A stretch of DNA of 64,000 nt, taken from contig NC_048552.1 in assembly GCF_902806685.2 (NCBI RefSeq), positions 9,017,662 to 9,081,661 on the forward strand, read 5' to 3'. How positions within the stretch are numbered: position 1 is the first letter of the stretch; the number at the start of each line of letters is the position of its first letter. The notes beneath the pieces were generated by a model. That model made no database searches, was not told the origin of the DNA, and saw only the letters and a list, made by a program, of their open reading frames with translations. The position numbers were made by a program, and so were the translations under genes. Shown one piece after another: positions 33,181-44,639 of the stretch. This DNA comes from Maniola hyperantus. Taxonomy: Eukaryota > Arthropoda > Insecta > Lepidoptera > Nymphalidae.

Positions 33181-33368
33181 GAAGACAATTGAACCCTTGA
33201 CTGCGATCTTGTCTAGTGGTAAGTGACGATGCGGCCTAAGATAGAAGCGGACTAATTTATACGTAGAAGGAGTGTGGGGTTTTAATAAAACCCATAATAC
33301 TTACCATGGCTGCATTCTGAAACGCGAACTGCGCCTGGCGGTAGTCTTTAACTGGTAGGGTGGTAAAT
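33181..33368 (-). mobile_element. SINE family S1, degenerate 3' part
   Basis: On the minus strand: CCACCCTACCAG, AGGCGCAGTTCGCG-like body, AGTCCGCTTCTATCTTAGGC, then CGCAGTCAAGGGTTCAATTG. Confidence 0.65.
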
Positions 33369-33865
33369 ATAATATAGGTAAAGCAATATCAGCTATTAGA
33401 TGTGATAATTTGGACATAATACATTTTAAAATTATCTATGCTAGAAAACTTTCAGGTGAATTATTTTTAGCTATGGTACTAAGATGTTAGCAAAATTTAC
33501 AGCAAGTTGTAATTTTTATAGCCAATTTACGAGCCAAGTTCAAAGCTCAATAGTGTCTTCAGTGATATAGGATATCTACCTTTATCTAGCTGTGGAACAT
33601 TAATAAACTTTATTACACCTTTTGCTTTAAGCGAGACTTGTTTTATCGCGCTCAAGTTAACGGGTCTAGATGCATCTATGAAAGCTCCATTTTTCCTCTA
33701 AATTATATAAAATAAACTGTGTTTGTTTGTGTGTTCACTGAATAAACATTTTCCGTATATCAAAGCGGTTTAAAACATCATGTAGTCTGTAAAGCATTGT
33801 TCATGGAATGATTTATGTATCTTAATGTTTATATAATATATGTTTTTATAGGTATAACAAATTTA

Positions 33866-34057
33866 TCTAAATATATTAAAGAAAAAGCTGACTGACTGAT
33901 CAATCCACACACAGCTCAAACTACTGGACGGATTGAGCTGAAATTTGGCATGCACATAGCTATTATGACGAAGGCATCCGCTAAAAATCCTAAGGGGGGG
34001 TAAATAGGGTTTGAAATTTGTGTAGTCCACGCGGACGAAGTCGCGGGAATAAGCTAT
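33866..34057 (+). mobile_element. Helitron-like family A copy
   Basis: TCTAAATATATTAAAGAAAAAGC.. start, TTTGGCATGCACATAGC centre, and CACGCGGACGAAGTCGCGGG end with CTAT in place of CTAG. Confidence 0.75.
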
Positions 34058-34109
34058 CCAAGTAATCTGTCCAAATCTGACACCAGTCACTTATTTACTT
34101 TATAATTTG

Positions 34110-34385
34110 TACTAGCTGATGTCTGTGACTTTGTTTTCGCGATACTTTTGGGTTTTCCGGAATACATCGTGAGTTCGTGAAGAATGTCCATGACAAAATG
34201 AATGAAAGGTAAAAATACAGACAGATAAAGGTAAGATAGAATGATAGGTAAGGTTACTACAAGATGCCGGCGCCTTTATCGCGTGGATTTCGTTTTTTTA
34301 AAATCCCGTGGGAACTTTTTGAGATTTTCTGGATCAAAAAGTATCTCATTGTCCATAGATAAGATATCTATAAAAACAAGAGTCC
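34110..34385 (-). mobile_element. Two degenerate Helitron-like family B fragments
   Basis: CTAGCTGATGTCTGTGACTT at 34112 and GATGCCGGCGCCTTTATCGCG at 34262 are successive decayed 3' ends on the minus strand, with TTCCGG and GGATC..AAAGTA traces after each. Confidence 0.5.
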
Positions 34386-34823
34386 ACCAACGAGATTTAA
34401 CCAACTTACACTACGACAAGGCACTCTTGGCACTTGAATGACATTGACAGGTGGGCGCTGTTGGAGAACAAAGGCTTAGAATATTCAAACAAGAACAAAG
34501 GGGACATTTGACGGCAACGTTAGTTCCGATTTTCGCCACGCGCCAAGGTAGCCTTGTTGCACTGCACTTATATTATTTACGTCGAATGCATTTTGAAAGC
34601 TCGGGTTTCTATGAATACTATTAGCATTCAGGCATACTTAGCTAATGAATCTATTAAATCAAATGCTTTTACTGAATATTAGGCACCTTTCTATTCGTAT
34701 AGCTAAGCAATTACATAGTAGCACTAAAGAGCTGAGAGGTATTTCTTTACGTATACTATACTAACTATACTGGTAGCTCAAGAAATATAAAGGCGTAGGT
34801 AGGTACGCCATGCATATTTTATC

Positions 34824-35044
34824 ACTAGCTTTTTCATGCGACCTCGTCCGCATGAATTAAGAGATTTTTAAGTATGCATTTGAATTTCTAAGTATGCATT
34901 TTTAAGTGTGCATTTGAAATCCTGTCGTTTTGGGGGTCTACGTAATAGACAAATCCTATATGAAAAATCTTAATTTAGAATTAGCCATTTGAACTGTACA
35001 TCGATATGCTAGTCAGTCAGTTCGTCCTTTTATATACATAGATA
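34824..35044 (-). mobile_element. Helitron-like family A-related copy
   Basis: CTAGCTTTTTCATGCGACCTCGTCCGC at the hairpin end; AGTCAGTCAGTTCGTCC and TATATACATAGA at the other. Confidence 0.65.
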
Positions 35045-35452
35045 GATGACTGAAAAGGGAAAATGTATGTGACGTTGTCAGCAAGTTAGCCGCTTTGGGC
35101 GCATTAAAGTTGAATTTTATAATGCGCTGGATGCCACTGACGTCACTGTTCAGTTCTAAAAATGCGCCTATAATGCCACCTCCGGGTGTTGCGACTGTTT
35201 AAAATGCAGGGAAAAAATGATTTTAAGCTTGGTTACGTAATAAGTCATCATATTTAAGCTCTCCGTCACATTATCGGCCAAGGTCGACTTCTCCACGTGT
35301 TGTTCTGTACTATTTATACTTTTGAACTTGGAGTCGTTTATAAAACGCTGTTATTATGTTCTCTATCGCAAGAAAAGGAAAACATAAGTACTGTTTCAAA
35401 TATTATAACGAATTGTCGTAAGCAAATAATGTTAGGGAGAAAAAGATAGATT

Positions 35453-35618
35453 GGTATAGTACGCGACAGGTTGAAATGGCAATCAGGGAGGGAACGTCCC
35501 TGCACAGCCCCCGCACTAACCCGGTGCAGGCAAGCGTGGGCGACGTGCGGGTGTGCAGTGCGATAGGGTGTCCCCTCGCCTTATACCCCGATTGCCATTT
35601 CAACATGTCGCGGACTTA
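35453..35618. mobile_element. GC-rich MITE family M1, copy 2
   Basis: Ends GCGACAGGTTGAAATGGCAA and TTGCCATTTCAACATGTCGC are inverted, and the centre is GC-rich (CCCCGCACTAACCCGGTGC). Confidence 0.75.
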
Positions 35619-35645
35619 TATATACTCATTTTTGATGCCTTATTA

Positions 35646-36257
35646 TATTTTTCTACACTAATATTATAAAGAGGAAAACTTTGTTTGTTTGTTTGTTTGT
35701 TTGTTTGTTTGTTTGTTTGTTTGTTTGTTTGTTTGTTTGTACTGAATAGGCTCAAAAACTACTGGACCGATTTTAAAAATTCTTTCACCATTCGAAAGCT
35801 ACATTATCCACGAGTAACATAGGCTATATTTTATTTTGGAAAAAAATAGGGTTCCGTAAGATATTTGGGTTTTTCGGACACAAGGTGTAAAAAATCAACC
35901 AGAAAAGTTACTTATTTTGCGTACGCTGCCTAAACTATAAAAGATAGAACCATAAAATGTTCTAATTAATTGTAGATCTTATAAATATCTACAAAAAAGT
36001 CCGCGACACACTATACCCATCTATGTCGAGTGAGGCACAGCAACCATTTTTTTATTTAAAAATCTTGAATTTTTTTTGGACTACATTTAAACGCGTTAAT
36101 TTTACTCATGCTATTAATCCTTATCAAAATAAATGATTTCATCACTAAGAACAGTTTATGGAGATAATATTTGGTCTTTGAATGATTAAAATTGGACGTT
36201 TGGTTTAGAAGTTATGGCGAAATTAAAATATTACGATTTCTGCTGCACGGCCCGTTG
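35646..36257 (+). repeat. Tandem 612-bp duplication, unit 1
   Basis: It starts TATTTTTCTACACTAATATT and contains a pure TTGT array (35681-35740). The rest reads like a Helitron-type family (GAACCATAAAATGTTC, GGAGATAATATTTGGTC, CTGCACGGCCCGTTG end). Unit 2 follows without a gap. Confidence 0.9.
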
Positions 36258-36868
36258 TATTTTTCTACACTAATATTATAAAGAGGAAAACTTTGTTTGT
36301 TTGTTTGTTTGTTTGTTTGTTTGTTTGTTTGTTTGTTTGTTTGTTTGATTGTACTGAATAGGCTCAAAAACTACTGACCGATTTTAAAAATTCTTTCACC
36401 ATTCGAAAGCTACATTATCCACGAGTAACATAGGCTATATTTTATTTTGGAAAAAAATAGGGTTCCGTAAGATATTTGGGTTTTTCGGACACAAGGTGTA
36501 AAAAATCAACCAGAAAAGTTACTTATTTTGCGTACGCTGCCTAAACTATAAAAGATAGAACCATAAAATGTTCTAATTAATTGTAGATCTTATAAATATC
36601 TACAAAAAAGTCCGCGACACACTATACCCATCTATGTCGAGTGAGGCACAGCAACCATTTTTTTATTTAAAAATCTTGAATTTTTTTTGGACTACATTTA
36701 AACGCGTTTATTTTACTCATGCTATTAATCCTTATCAAAATAAATGATTTCATCACTAAGAACAGTTTATGGAGATAATATTTGGTCTTTGAATGATTAA
36801 AATTGGACGTTTGGTTTTGAAGTTATGGCGAAATTAAAATATTACGATTTCTGCTGCACGGCCCGTTG
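36258..36868 (+). repeat. Tandem 612-bp duplication, unit 2
   Basis: It is almost identical to unit 1. By eye the differences are the TTGT array length with one TTGATTG interruption, ACTGGACCG against ACTGACCG, GCGTTAAT against GCGTTTAT, and TTTAGAAG against TTTTGAAG. The element continues past the unit into CGAAGTGGGCGTCACCAAGG. Confidence 0.9.
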
Positions 36869-36944
36869 CGAAGTGGGCGTCACCAAGGCGGGGGTGCGCG
36901 TGCGGGAGGGGAGTTTAGATCTATGAGTAAGGTATCCGCGCGGC

Positions 36945-37139
36945 TCTATAATATAAAAATGAATCACTAAATGTATTGCTCATCGCAAATCTCGAGAACA
37001 GCTGAACCGATTTCGCTAATACTTTTTTTATAATATTTCTTGAAGTTCGAGGATGGTTCTTACGGAGAGAAAAATTTAATTCAACCTCCCCCTCAATTTT
37101 CTAAACTCCACCCGAGCGAAGCCGGGGCAGGTCAGCTAT
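36945..37139 (+). mobile_element. Helitron-like family C copy
   Basis: TCTATAATATAAAAATGAATC start, GCTGAACCGATTTCGCTAAT middle, then CCGAGCGAAGCCGGGGCAGG and CAGCTA. Confidence 0.75.
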
Positions 37140-37140
37140 A

Positions 37141-37318
37141 TTATATAAAGAGGTAATGTCGTTAAGTTTGTTTGTAGGGGGTAATCTTTAGAACTACTGA
37201 ACCGATTTTAAAAATTCTTTCACCAGTAGAAAGCTACATTATTCCTGAGTGACATAGGCTATACGGGATCTTTAAAAACCTAAATCTACGCGGGCGAAGC
37301 CGCGGGGATCAGCTAGTA
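37141..37318 (+). repeat. Perfect 178-bp tandem duplication, unit 1
   Basis: TTATATAAAGAGGTAATGTC to GGGATCAGCTAGTA, a Helitron-like body with the hairpin CTACGCGGGCGAAGCCGCGG near the end. No base difference from unit 2 was found. Confidence 0.92.
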
Positions 37319-37496
37319 TTATATAAAGAGGTAATGTCGTTAAGTTTGTTTGTAGGGGGTAATCTTTAGAACTACTGAACCGATTTTAAAAATTCTTTCA
37401 CCAGTAGAAAGCTACATTATTCCTGAGTGACATAGGCTATACGGGATCTTTAAAAACCTAAATCTACGCGGGCGAAGCCGCGGGGATCAGCTAGTA
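37319..37496 (+). repeat. Perfect 178-bp tandem duplication, unit 2
   Basis: An exact repeat of the preceding 178 bases; the junction is CTAG/TATTATATAAAG. Confidence 0.92.
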
Positions 37497-37499
37497 TGG

Positions 37500-38855
37500 T
37501 ATAAAATTTTAACGTTCTGTCTAGCGTGGTGGTCAAAGGTCTCAGTTCTGATACCCAAATAGGGGCAAATGGTCAATTTATAATTTCTGTGTAATGAATT
37601 CTAGCCCCATAAACTACCGCTATACAAAAAATCACTCCAATACCCTATTGTTTCTGGTCTAATCCGGTGGGAGAATTAGGCTATGAGTAGTTACCATATT
37701 ACTGGCATAGGTGTATTACCAAGCAAGTGAGTATTCTGGTACCAAACGATGCGTTTGTTTGTTATTTCAACTTGTGTTGAAATAGCTGTCAAGGGGTAGC
37801 TTTCATTGAGTTAATACGTAACCCTAAAAAATCGTATGCAGTGAGCCAATAATACCTAAGGTACCTTACCTAGGAGCAATCTACCCTAAGTATCATACAT
37901 ATCTCTTTGACTTGGATTGCAGTGAGTGGCACATGTTATTTGCAGACGAATATGCTATCAGTTTAAAAACCTTTCGCTCAAAATTCAATACATAGGTAAT
38001 GCAAACTAAACAATATGTAATTTACATATTATTCAAGCGTTGGTGAAGTTTAACAATAATTATTATAACTTCGATCTTCAAAGTTTCTTAGTTACTAACC
38101 ACAAAGTTTTCTTGATCCCCGTTATCAGAAAACTTTAGGAAGCTGTAACATTTACGCAATATTCCTTGTGAAGCGCTATAAAAACGATAACTACAATACG
38201 ACTTTTCTTTGAAATAAATTCATTTTATTTAAGTTTTAATGATCATAATTTATTGTTAAGAGTTGTAAAATATTATCACTAGTGACAAGTCAAGAGTGAG
38301 TTTTAAGAAAAATTTATAACTTATAATTTTCTAAATGTTTTATGCAAGAAAAATAGCACTGGCGATAGCCATGCTAGCCATGTTGGTTTTTGGCTAGACG
38401 CGTCCATTGCGCACGTCGCTCGCGTTCCGTCCTTCGCCTTGTCCACTGTGCTCTCTGCTAGTCAGAGGGACACGCGGAAAAATATTTTAATTTTAATTGT
38501 GCTATTTCGTATCTAAGTTTGAAGTAAAATACTTCACAACACATTTTTCATATTACTTATTAAGTACTTATTAGATAAATTACATACGTGTACTTTCATA
38601 ACTAAACAATCAAGTTCAAACGTACCCATATATCGAATTAAATACTTTTGAGTAAGGTAAATAATACTTAGGTAGGGTCTGACCTGAGCTGTAATATTTG
38701 ATGTATGCTATAAAACATTACTAACGAACCTCATTAGTATTAGCAGTAAAATAATATAGCGAGCATTTCATTTAGTATTCTAGGTTAAGGTTACACTTTT
38801 GTAGTGGAGTTATGACAGTTATTTACTGTTTACACTGAAACATAGAGATTTGTAT
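37500..38855. other. Intronic DNA, nothing recognised
   Basis: A GC-richer patch at 38360-38470 has no identity I can support. Confidence 0.4.
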
Positions 38856-38860
38856 CTCTT

Positions 38861-39070
38861 CTAGATAATGCCCGCAACTTCATCCGCGTGGATTTAGGTT
38901 TCTAAAAATCCCGTGGGTATTCTTTGATTTTCCGGTATTCAATTTTTGGCCTTCCCCGGGATGCACGACATCTCTGTACCAAATTCCGTCAAAATCGGTT
39001 GAACGGTCGGGCCTGAAAGGCTAGCAGACTGACATATAGACACACTTTCGAATTTATAATATTAGTATGG
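38861..39070 (-). mobile_element. Helitron-like family B copy
   Basis: CTAGATAATGCCCGCAACTTC, CCGTGGGTATTCTTTGATTT, TCAAAATCGGTTGAACGG, ACACTTTCGAATTTATAATA. Confidence 0.75.
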
Positions 39071-39079
39071 ATAGTATGG

Positions 39080-39420
39080 ATGTTAAAGTAGATGCTGACC
39101 AAAAGTGAATAAAACATAATTATTTGGATCTAAAAATCTAATTATGTGTTTTTGCCTAGAAGATACCTATTTTCTCTTGCTATGAAAACATGTTTGTTTT
39201 ATTATTATTCATTTGTAAGTTTTACATTAAAGGGATTCATTATATTATTATCAGTTAATGTCTAATACCGCGAACAGAACAGGCTGTTAAAGTACTAAGT
39301 TCCCGTGTTAAGTCCTATCTGAAACATTTAGGAAACCGTTAAACTTCTAATTAACATGAGCTACGCTGCACCGTAGCGCTACGAACCGCTACGGATATAC
39401 AAGCTATGTATTTTGTATCA
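39080..39420. other. Intronic DNA, nothing recognised
   Basis: No gene or repeat family was identified. Confidence 0.4.
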
Positions 39421-39421
39421 A

Positions 39422-39645
39422 TCCTAATATATATATAATATTACAAATGTGAAAGTGTGGATGTTTGAATGTTTGTTACTCAATCAAGCAAAAACTACGG
39501 GACGGATTTGGATGAAATTTGGAATGGAGATAGATTATACCCTGAATTAACACATAGGCTACTTTTTATCCCGGAAAATCAAAGAGTTCCCACGGGATTT
39601 TAAAATACGTAAATCCACGCGGACGAAGTCACGGGCATCAGCTAG
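39422..39645 (+). mobile_element. Helitron-like family B copy, well preserved
   Basis: It starts TCCTAATATATATATAATATT and ends ACGGGCATCAGCTAG. The flanking bases A (before) and T (after) fit Helitron insertion between A and T. Confidence 0.8.
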
Positions 39646-39649
39646 TATT

Positions 39650-40118
39650 TTATAATAATTGTCTACATGGTATTAAAGGCTCGTATTTTCTGCATTTCTA
39701 TGTGTTGCTAAAAATAATGAGGAAATCCAAAAATAAGTTGATTTTTTTTATTATTGTATCATTATATAATATGAATTTCCGTTGCATAATCTAACTATTC
39801 GTGTCTAAGTTCAAAAAAAATGTTTTTACTATTAGGTATTTATTTATACAAAATTATTAGGTTTACTAAGTATCATTCTAATTTTAACATTAAACTTATT
39901 ACCGAGTCCGTAGTAGCCGGTGAGCTTACAAACACAGTCATAATATACTTATTAGCATTAAATGAATAAAGTAGGTATTACTATGAATGTTATGAACTAA
40001 GAGAACTACAATAAAATTGGAAAAAAATAAGTACTGTAGTTACATAAAATTGTCTCAATAAAACTATTAATAATGCAAAACTGTTTTATTGACACATAAA
40101 CTTATTTATTTTATGATT
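39650..40118. other. Intronic DNA, nothing recognised
   Basis: AT-rich, no feature seen. Confidence 0.4.
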
Positions 40119-40119
40119 A

Positions 40120-40326
40120 CTATAGAACGTGACAGGTCAAGATGCCAATCGGGGTATGAGAGGGAGCATGTTTTTGAGTGCGGAAACCAGCCCAGAGCGA
40201 AGGAGAAGAAGAAGAGGAAGAGGAGGAACACCCCGGATACCCGCACGTCAACCGCGCTATCCCGCATCAGGTTAGCACGGGGGCTGTGCGGGATTGCCAT
40301 CTCGACCTGTCGCCTACTATAGGTAG
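40120..40326. mobile_element. GC-rich MITE family M1, copy 3
   Basis: Ends ACAGGTCAAGATGCCAATCG and GATTGCCATCTCGACCTGTC are inverted. The centre carries a purine-rich insertion (GAGCGAAGGAGAAGAAGAAG) absent from copies 1 and 2. Confidence 0.75.
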
Positions 40327-40329
40327 TTA

Positions 40330-41315
40330 TTTGTCTACATAACAACGTTCTATTATATATATTTAGCGCCAATGATGTAACATTGTGATAGATGTTGATG
40401 TTAGCATCTCTTGTGGTAGGCCGAGTCTTTAGTAAGGGCGCTATGGTCGAAATTCAGACCTCGCCTGGGGAAAGGTGAAGGTCGGTACAGACTTGCGTCA
40501 TGCTCGGTCGCGTTGTTTCATAACCGAGCATACTTCACAATGTAAACAAAGGAGTATTACAATATATATTTGCACGGTTTATTCATTATTTACTTCAAGT
40601 TACATTGTTAACGGAAAATTTTGATTAGGTATATCCAATGTTTAATAAGTAATAACTAGACTTAGAAGTCTTTTCCCGTAGTAGAAACCACTAATTTTGC
40701 AACATAGACGTACATTTCGTGAGTTGTATTCTAGTGGACCAGCATGGCCTTATTTAATTACAGTACAAATCATGCCCACGTAAAATGCTGCCCAGATTAG
40801 CTGCATCTTGGCGCTGAACTGACAGGTTGATCTTTTGCGCATGTAATATTTTTGAATAAAAATTGATTAAATTAAGTATACTAAGAAAAGTTCGTTTCAT
40901 TATGCACTTTGAAATTTTAGAGTTATAGAGATAGTTTATATGGGTACGCTTGTGGATTGGGTCTAAAGGTGCAAAAAATATAACAATTATTTCTGTAATT
41001 TTGTATTAAAACTTTAATTTTCATACAAGATTAATATTACCTAAGCAATTAACTAATTCGTTTACTGTATACTGAATTGATGTTGCATGAGTTGAACATT
41101 AGATAATCGTAAATTGCCACGCGCTTAAAATAGTTTGGGAAATAGGCCGAAGCACTGAATTTACTAGCTAAACCAATACACCTGAAAGCCTGGACAAAAT
41201 CAATAGTGGAAATATTCAAGCAAATGTTATCCACTCATTCATATACATGCCGCAAAATAAGGATAGATTTACGATTGCAAGTTAGGTACTACATTCTACT
41301 CGAATATATGAACTA
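40330..41315. other. Intronic DNA, nothing firm
   Basis: AGGGCGCTATGGTCGAAATT and GACCTCGCCTGGGG near 40434-40475 could be a decayed SINE piece, but I cannot place it. Confidence 0.35.
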
Positions 41316-41319
41316 CTAC

Positions 41320-41540
41320 CTAGCTGCTGCCCACGACTTCATCCGCGTGGATTAAGGTTTTAAAAAATATCAAGGGAACTCTTAGATTTTCCGTGATAAA
41401 AAGTAGCCTTTGCCACTTTTCAGGTCTTTAAAGTCGTATCATAATATCTATATAATTCACGTAAAAAAATCACGTCAACCGTTGTGGCGGGGTTGAAAGA
41501 CAAATCAACAAATGTTTTGCATTTATAATATATCAGTACC
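41320..41540 (-). mobile_element. Helitron-like family B copy (head-to-head pair, left)
   Basis: CTAGCTGCTGCCCACGACTTC at the 3' end; TTTTGCATTTATAATATA at the 5' end, where a second, oppositely oriented copy begins. Confidence 0.7.
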
Positions 41541-41670
41541 CGTATTATAAAATATGAGAAAGTGTGTTTGTTTGTTGGTTTGTTGGTTTGTCCTTCAACC
41601 ACGTCGCAACGGAGCAACGGATCGACGTGATTTTTTGCATGGGTATATTTAAAGACCTAGAGAGTGACAG
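41541..41670 (+). mobile_element. Helitron-like family B 5' half (head-to-head pair, right)
   Basis: CGTATTATAAAATATGAGAAAG, TGTGTTTGTTTGTTGG, CGGATCGACGTGATTTTTTG, then similarity ends at GAGAGTGACAGG. Confidence 0.7.
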
Positions 41671-42119
41671 GCACCGATTCTGAGCACAACCTAATTTTAG
41701 ACTATTCGCATGCTCTTCTTACAAATGTAATATGAAAAGGACAGACACAGTTTGACAGTTCTAAATTTAATTTTTAGATGGTAAAACCCGTGATTTTAGC
41801 GCGCAGTCGCAAACCAAAGAACATAGGCATGGGATTACCTGAATGTTTTAGGAAGTGTCTAGAAATGTGACTTATGCAAAACTTAGTAATTTAATTAGTT
41901 AGTTTTTTATACAAAATTAGTTTGTAAGACTTTATCGTAGATTAAATTATTAAATTAATAAATTATTATTTGCTTAAATTCATATCCGGTGTTGGTTATA
42001 ATGACAAAACATTACCAGAGTTGCCACTCTAGAAAAAGTCACCTTTAAAATAGGTATTTCGTTATTATTAAGTAATAAATAAAACTGTTTATAAATCAAT
42101 GCTTACAAACTATATTTAT

Positions 42120-42330
42120 TATTGTGCTAACTATTACCCGCAGCTTCGCCCCCACGTGACTCAAGGAAAGAATAATTATTGAGGGTTTGTTACAACAATT
42201 TTTGATGTAATAGTTGGTTTGTAATGGTTGGTTAATGGGAACAGTTTATTTGTCTGCGCTTAAACTGGCTTTACGGCTCTAGGCTCTAGTGTAACTATAC
42301 TCACGCAAAAATTACATCAATCCGTAGTTC
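42120..42330 (-). mobile_element. Helitron-like family B relic
   Basis: ATTACCCGCAGCTTCGCCCCC near one end and ACGCAAAAATTACATCAATCC near the other. Confidence 0.45.
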
Positions 42331-42496
42331 CGTTTCGTATTTAAGTATAATATTATGGTTAGGTATATTCCGAAAATGCATCAACGTAATTTTACCAGAA
42401 CATCTCTACACAATGTCCGATACAAAACTATAGTGCATACCTAGACTTGTTAGATACCAAACCATCGCACTTACATCCGCGCTTATTTACTGTAGG

Positions 42497-42670
42497 TACG
42501 CTGCAGAAAATAATGTACATCAACTTTTAGAATGAGATTTCGGTTTTGTAGAGCGTTGTTTCTGTCACTCATACCTATGTGACGTTTTGTCAGTCTTAAC
42601 GACAGAGGCGATGCTCTACAAAACCGCTACCTCTTTCTAAAGCTCGATGTACATTATTTCCTGCCGCGTA
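42497..42670. mobile_element. Foldback MITE with ~70-bp arms
   Basis: The left arm 42497-42567 and right arm 42601-42670 are imperfect inverted repeats sharing GGTTTTGTAGAGC and AATAATGTACATC in complementary order, around an AT-mixed centre of about 33 bp. Confidence 0.75.
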
Positions 42671-42679
42671 GGTACTGCA

Positions 42680-43895
42680 TATTAGTGTTGAGTTTACTGG
42701 ACGTCTAAAAAATTGAATATTTTCTTTTCTTTATACTTATAGAGCATTATCCAAGAGCTATTCAACAAGTTATATATTGTAAGTCATAAATAAAATTAAT
42801 GGCAACACTTATTGCCATTGCCATCTTGACAAAGTCTTGACAAGTATTTTATTATCGCTGTTGTTTTAAATGAGGGTTTATATTAAAAGCAGAATAAATG
42901 AAAAAGGTTTTATATCTGATTTTTAATAGAAGAATAAAAACTTTTGATTTTTAATAGATTATTGGAATGTCATCTGAACATAGAGATAGCATATGCATCT
43001 GAATGAGATAAAACCTTAAAGGATAAAACATGGTAAAAATTGGGTTAAAAGGAATTTATACTTACAAATTAAATAACAACTTCAAGACTTGTATTTCAGT
43101 TGTATTCGCAGTTTTTTTCCAGTTTCTAGTTTATCTTTAATCACAAGCTTCCTCTCTGGTCTATATCTACTCGTGTGTTTTGGCTCTATCAAAATATGAG
43201 AGCCTTGCTCCGGATTGGTTGCATATGGCCTTTCTAGAAGAGGTAGTTACCAACTATCCGTGATTCATAGGGATCTTGGTTCCATTGTCAAATCAGAACT
43301 GTTTACGTGATAACAACTAAACTATAATCACAGACTAGTACATCATGTTAAATACTGAAAGAGATCTTTTATAGACAATGCTAATGCCAATGGCATATAA
43401 AGGACCATTGTTAAGTAGGTAAGTATCTTAGCTGTGTTCGTTTGCTACTCTTTGTGCGCATGCGCGTGATTCGTGCATTTGCAGTTGCAAACGTCACTTG
43501 TCAAAGTCTCTGACTCACGAATTGGGCACACAACTCTTAAGTGTTTTTACTTGATAATATTAATGCATCAATTTTGCATATACTACCAACCAAAGAGTAT
43601 GTAACCACTACGTTACTTTCATAATCTCAAAATATTAAAATATTAATATCTTTTTTTGGATGAATCCTGGAATGAAAAATCTTGGTGATTATGTTTAAGT
43701 AATGGACCCCCTGTGCTATTAATATTTTTTCCTACATAGACGCATTCAAGGTAAAATTTTGTATGAACTTTGCCGTTATTAAAATTTAGAGTCTTTAAAT
43801 GTGAAAGTCATGTTTCGTTCCTTTTTTAGCAGTAGTATAAAGAAAAGGATGCAGATACTCAAAATTTAGTTAAGAGAGAGACTAGAGAATCGGGG
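42680..43895. other. Intronic DNA, nothing recognised
   Basis: No gene or repeat family was identified. Confidence 0.4.
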
Positions 43896-43898
43896 CCA

Positions 43899-43985
43899 AT
43901 TGGCTACTTTTTATCCCGAGAAATTAAAGAGTTCCCACGGGATTTTTAAAAACCTAAATCTACGCGTAAGTCGTGTATCAGCTAG
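43899..43985 (+). mobile_element. Helitron-like family B 3' end
   Basis: TGGCTACTTTTTATCCCGAG, GTTCCCACGGGATTTTTAAA, then AAGTCGTGTATCAGCTAG. Confidence 0.7.
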
Positions 43986-44406
43986 TGTAGTTATAATTAT
44001 CTACTAAATACTCTCATCCGGAAATTTAAGTAGAAAAAAGTGTAGAAAATCAATCCTTTAATGGAAAATATAGGTAGCATAATAAAAAATAGAACGTGAA
44101 GTACCTGTTAATTGAGAATGCATCGGGGAGGAAGCAGCTCTCAAGTATGCTATCCAAGTTTTCTACGCCAAGCAAGTTTAAGCAGAAAGGGTGCCTCGGG
44201 AATCCTAATGAATTCCTGTTGCGTGACTTGCTATGAATCTTAAACTTCTATTCTTTAGGTAGGTATTGGTTTCATACTCGTTTTTCATACTCAGTAGAAT
44301 CTTGAAATAGGATCAATAATAACATAAGTGAATGATTTTATTTTGAATCGAACAGATTCTAGTTTTATTTCTTAACATATTGCAACTAATTAAAAAAATT
44401 TAGAGA

Positions 44407-44625
44407 ACCAGCTGATGCTCGAGACTTCGCCTGCGCTGATTTAGTTTTCTAAAATCTCGTTTGATTTTCCAGAATAAAAAGTAGTCCTGTCATTTCCCAG
44501 GTCTTCAAATATATCCATGCAAAAAATCATGCCAATCTGTGACTCCATTGAAGCGTGATTAAAGGGCAAACCAAAAAAGTACAAACACACTTTTGCATTT
44601 CAAATATGGGTAGTAATTTTGATAT
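44407..44625 (-). mobile_element. Helitron-like family B relic
   Basis: CCAGCTGATGCTCGAGACTTC, CAGAATAAAAAGTAGTCC, CATGCAAAAAATCATGCC, CACTTTTGCATTTCAAATA. Confidence 0.65.
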
Positions 44626-44639
44626 GTTATGAATCTATT

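Noticed and set aside
35681..36353. CRISPR-like array from the repeated TTGT blocks
   Set aside because: These are simple TTGT microsatellites inside a 612-bp tandem duplication; there are no spacers, and the genome is eukaryotic.
40106..40372. Frames on both strands at the GC-rich MITE
   Set aside because: They arise from the GC-rich centre of MITE M1 and have no domain.
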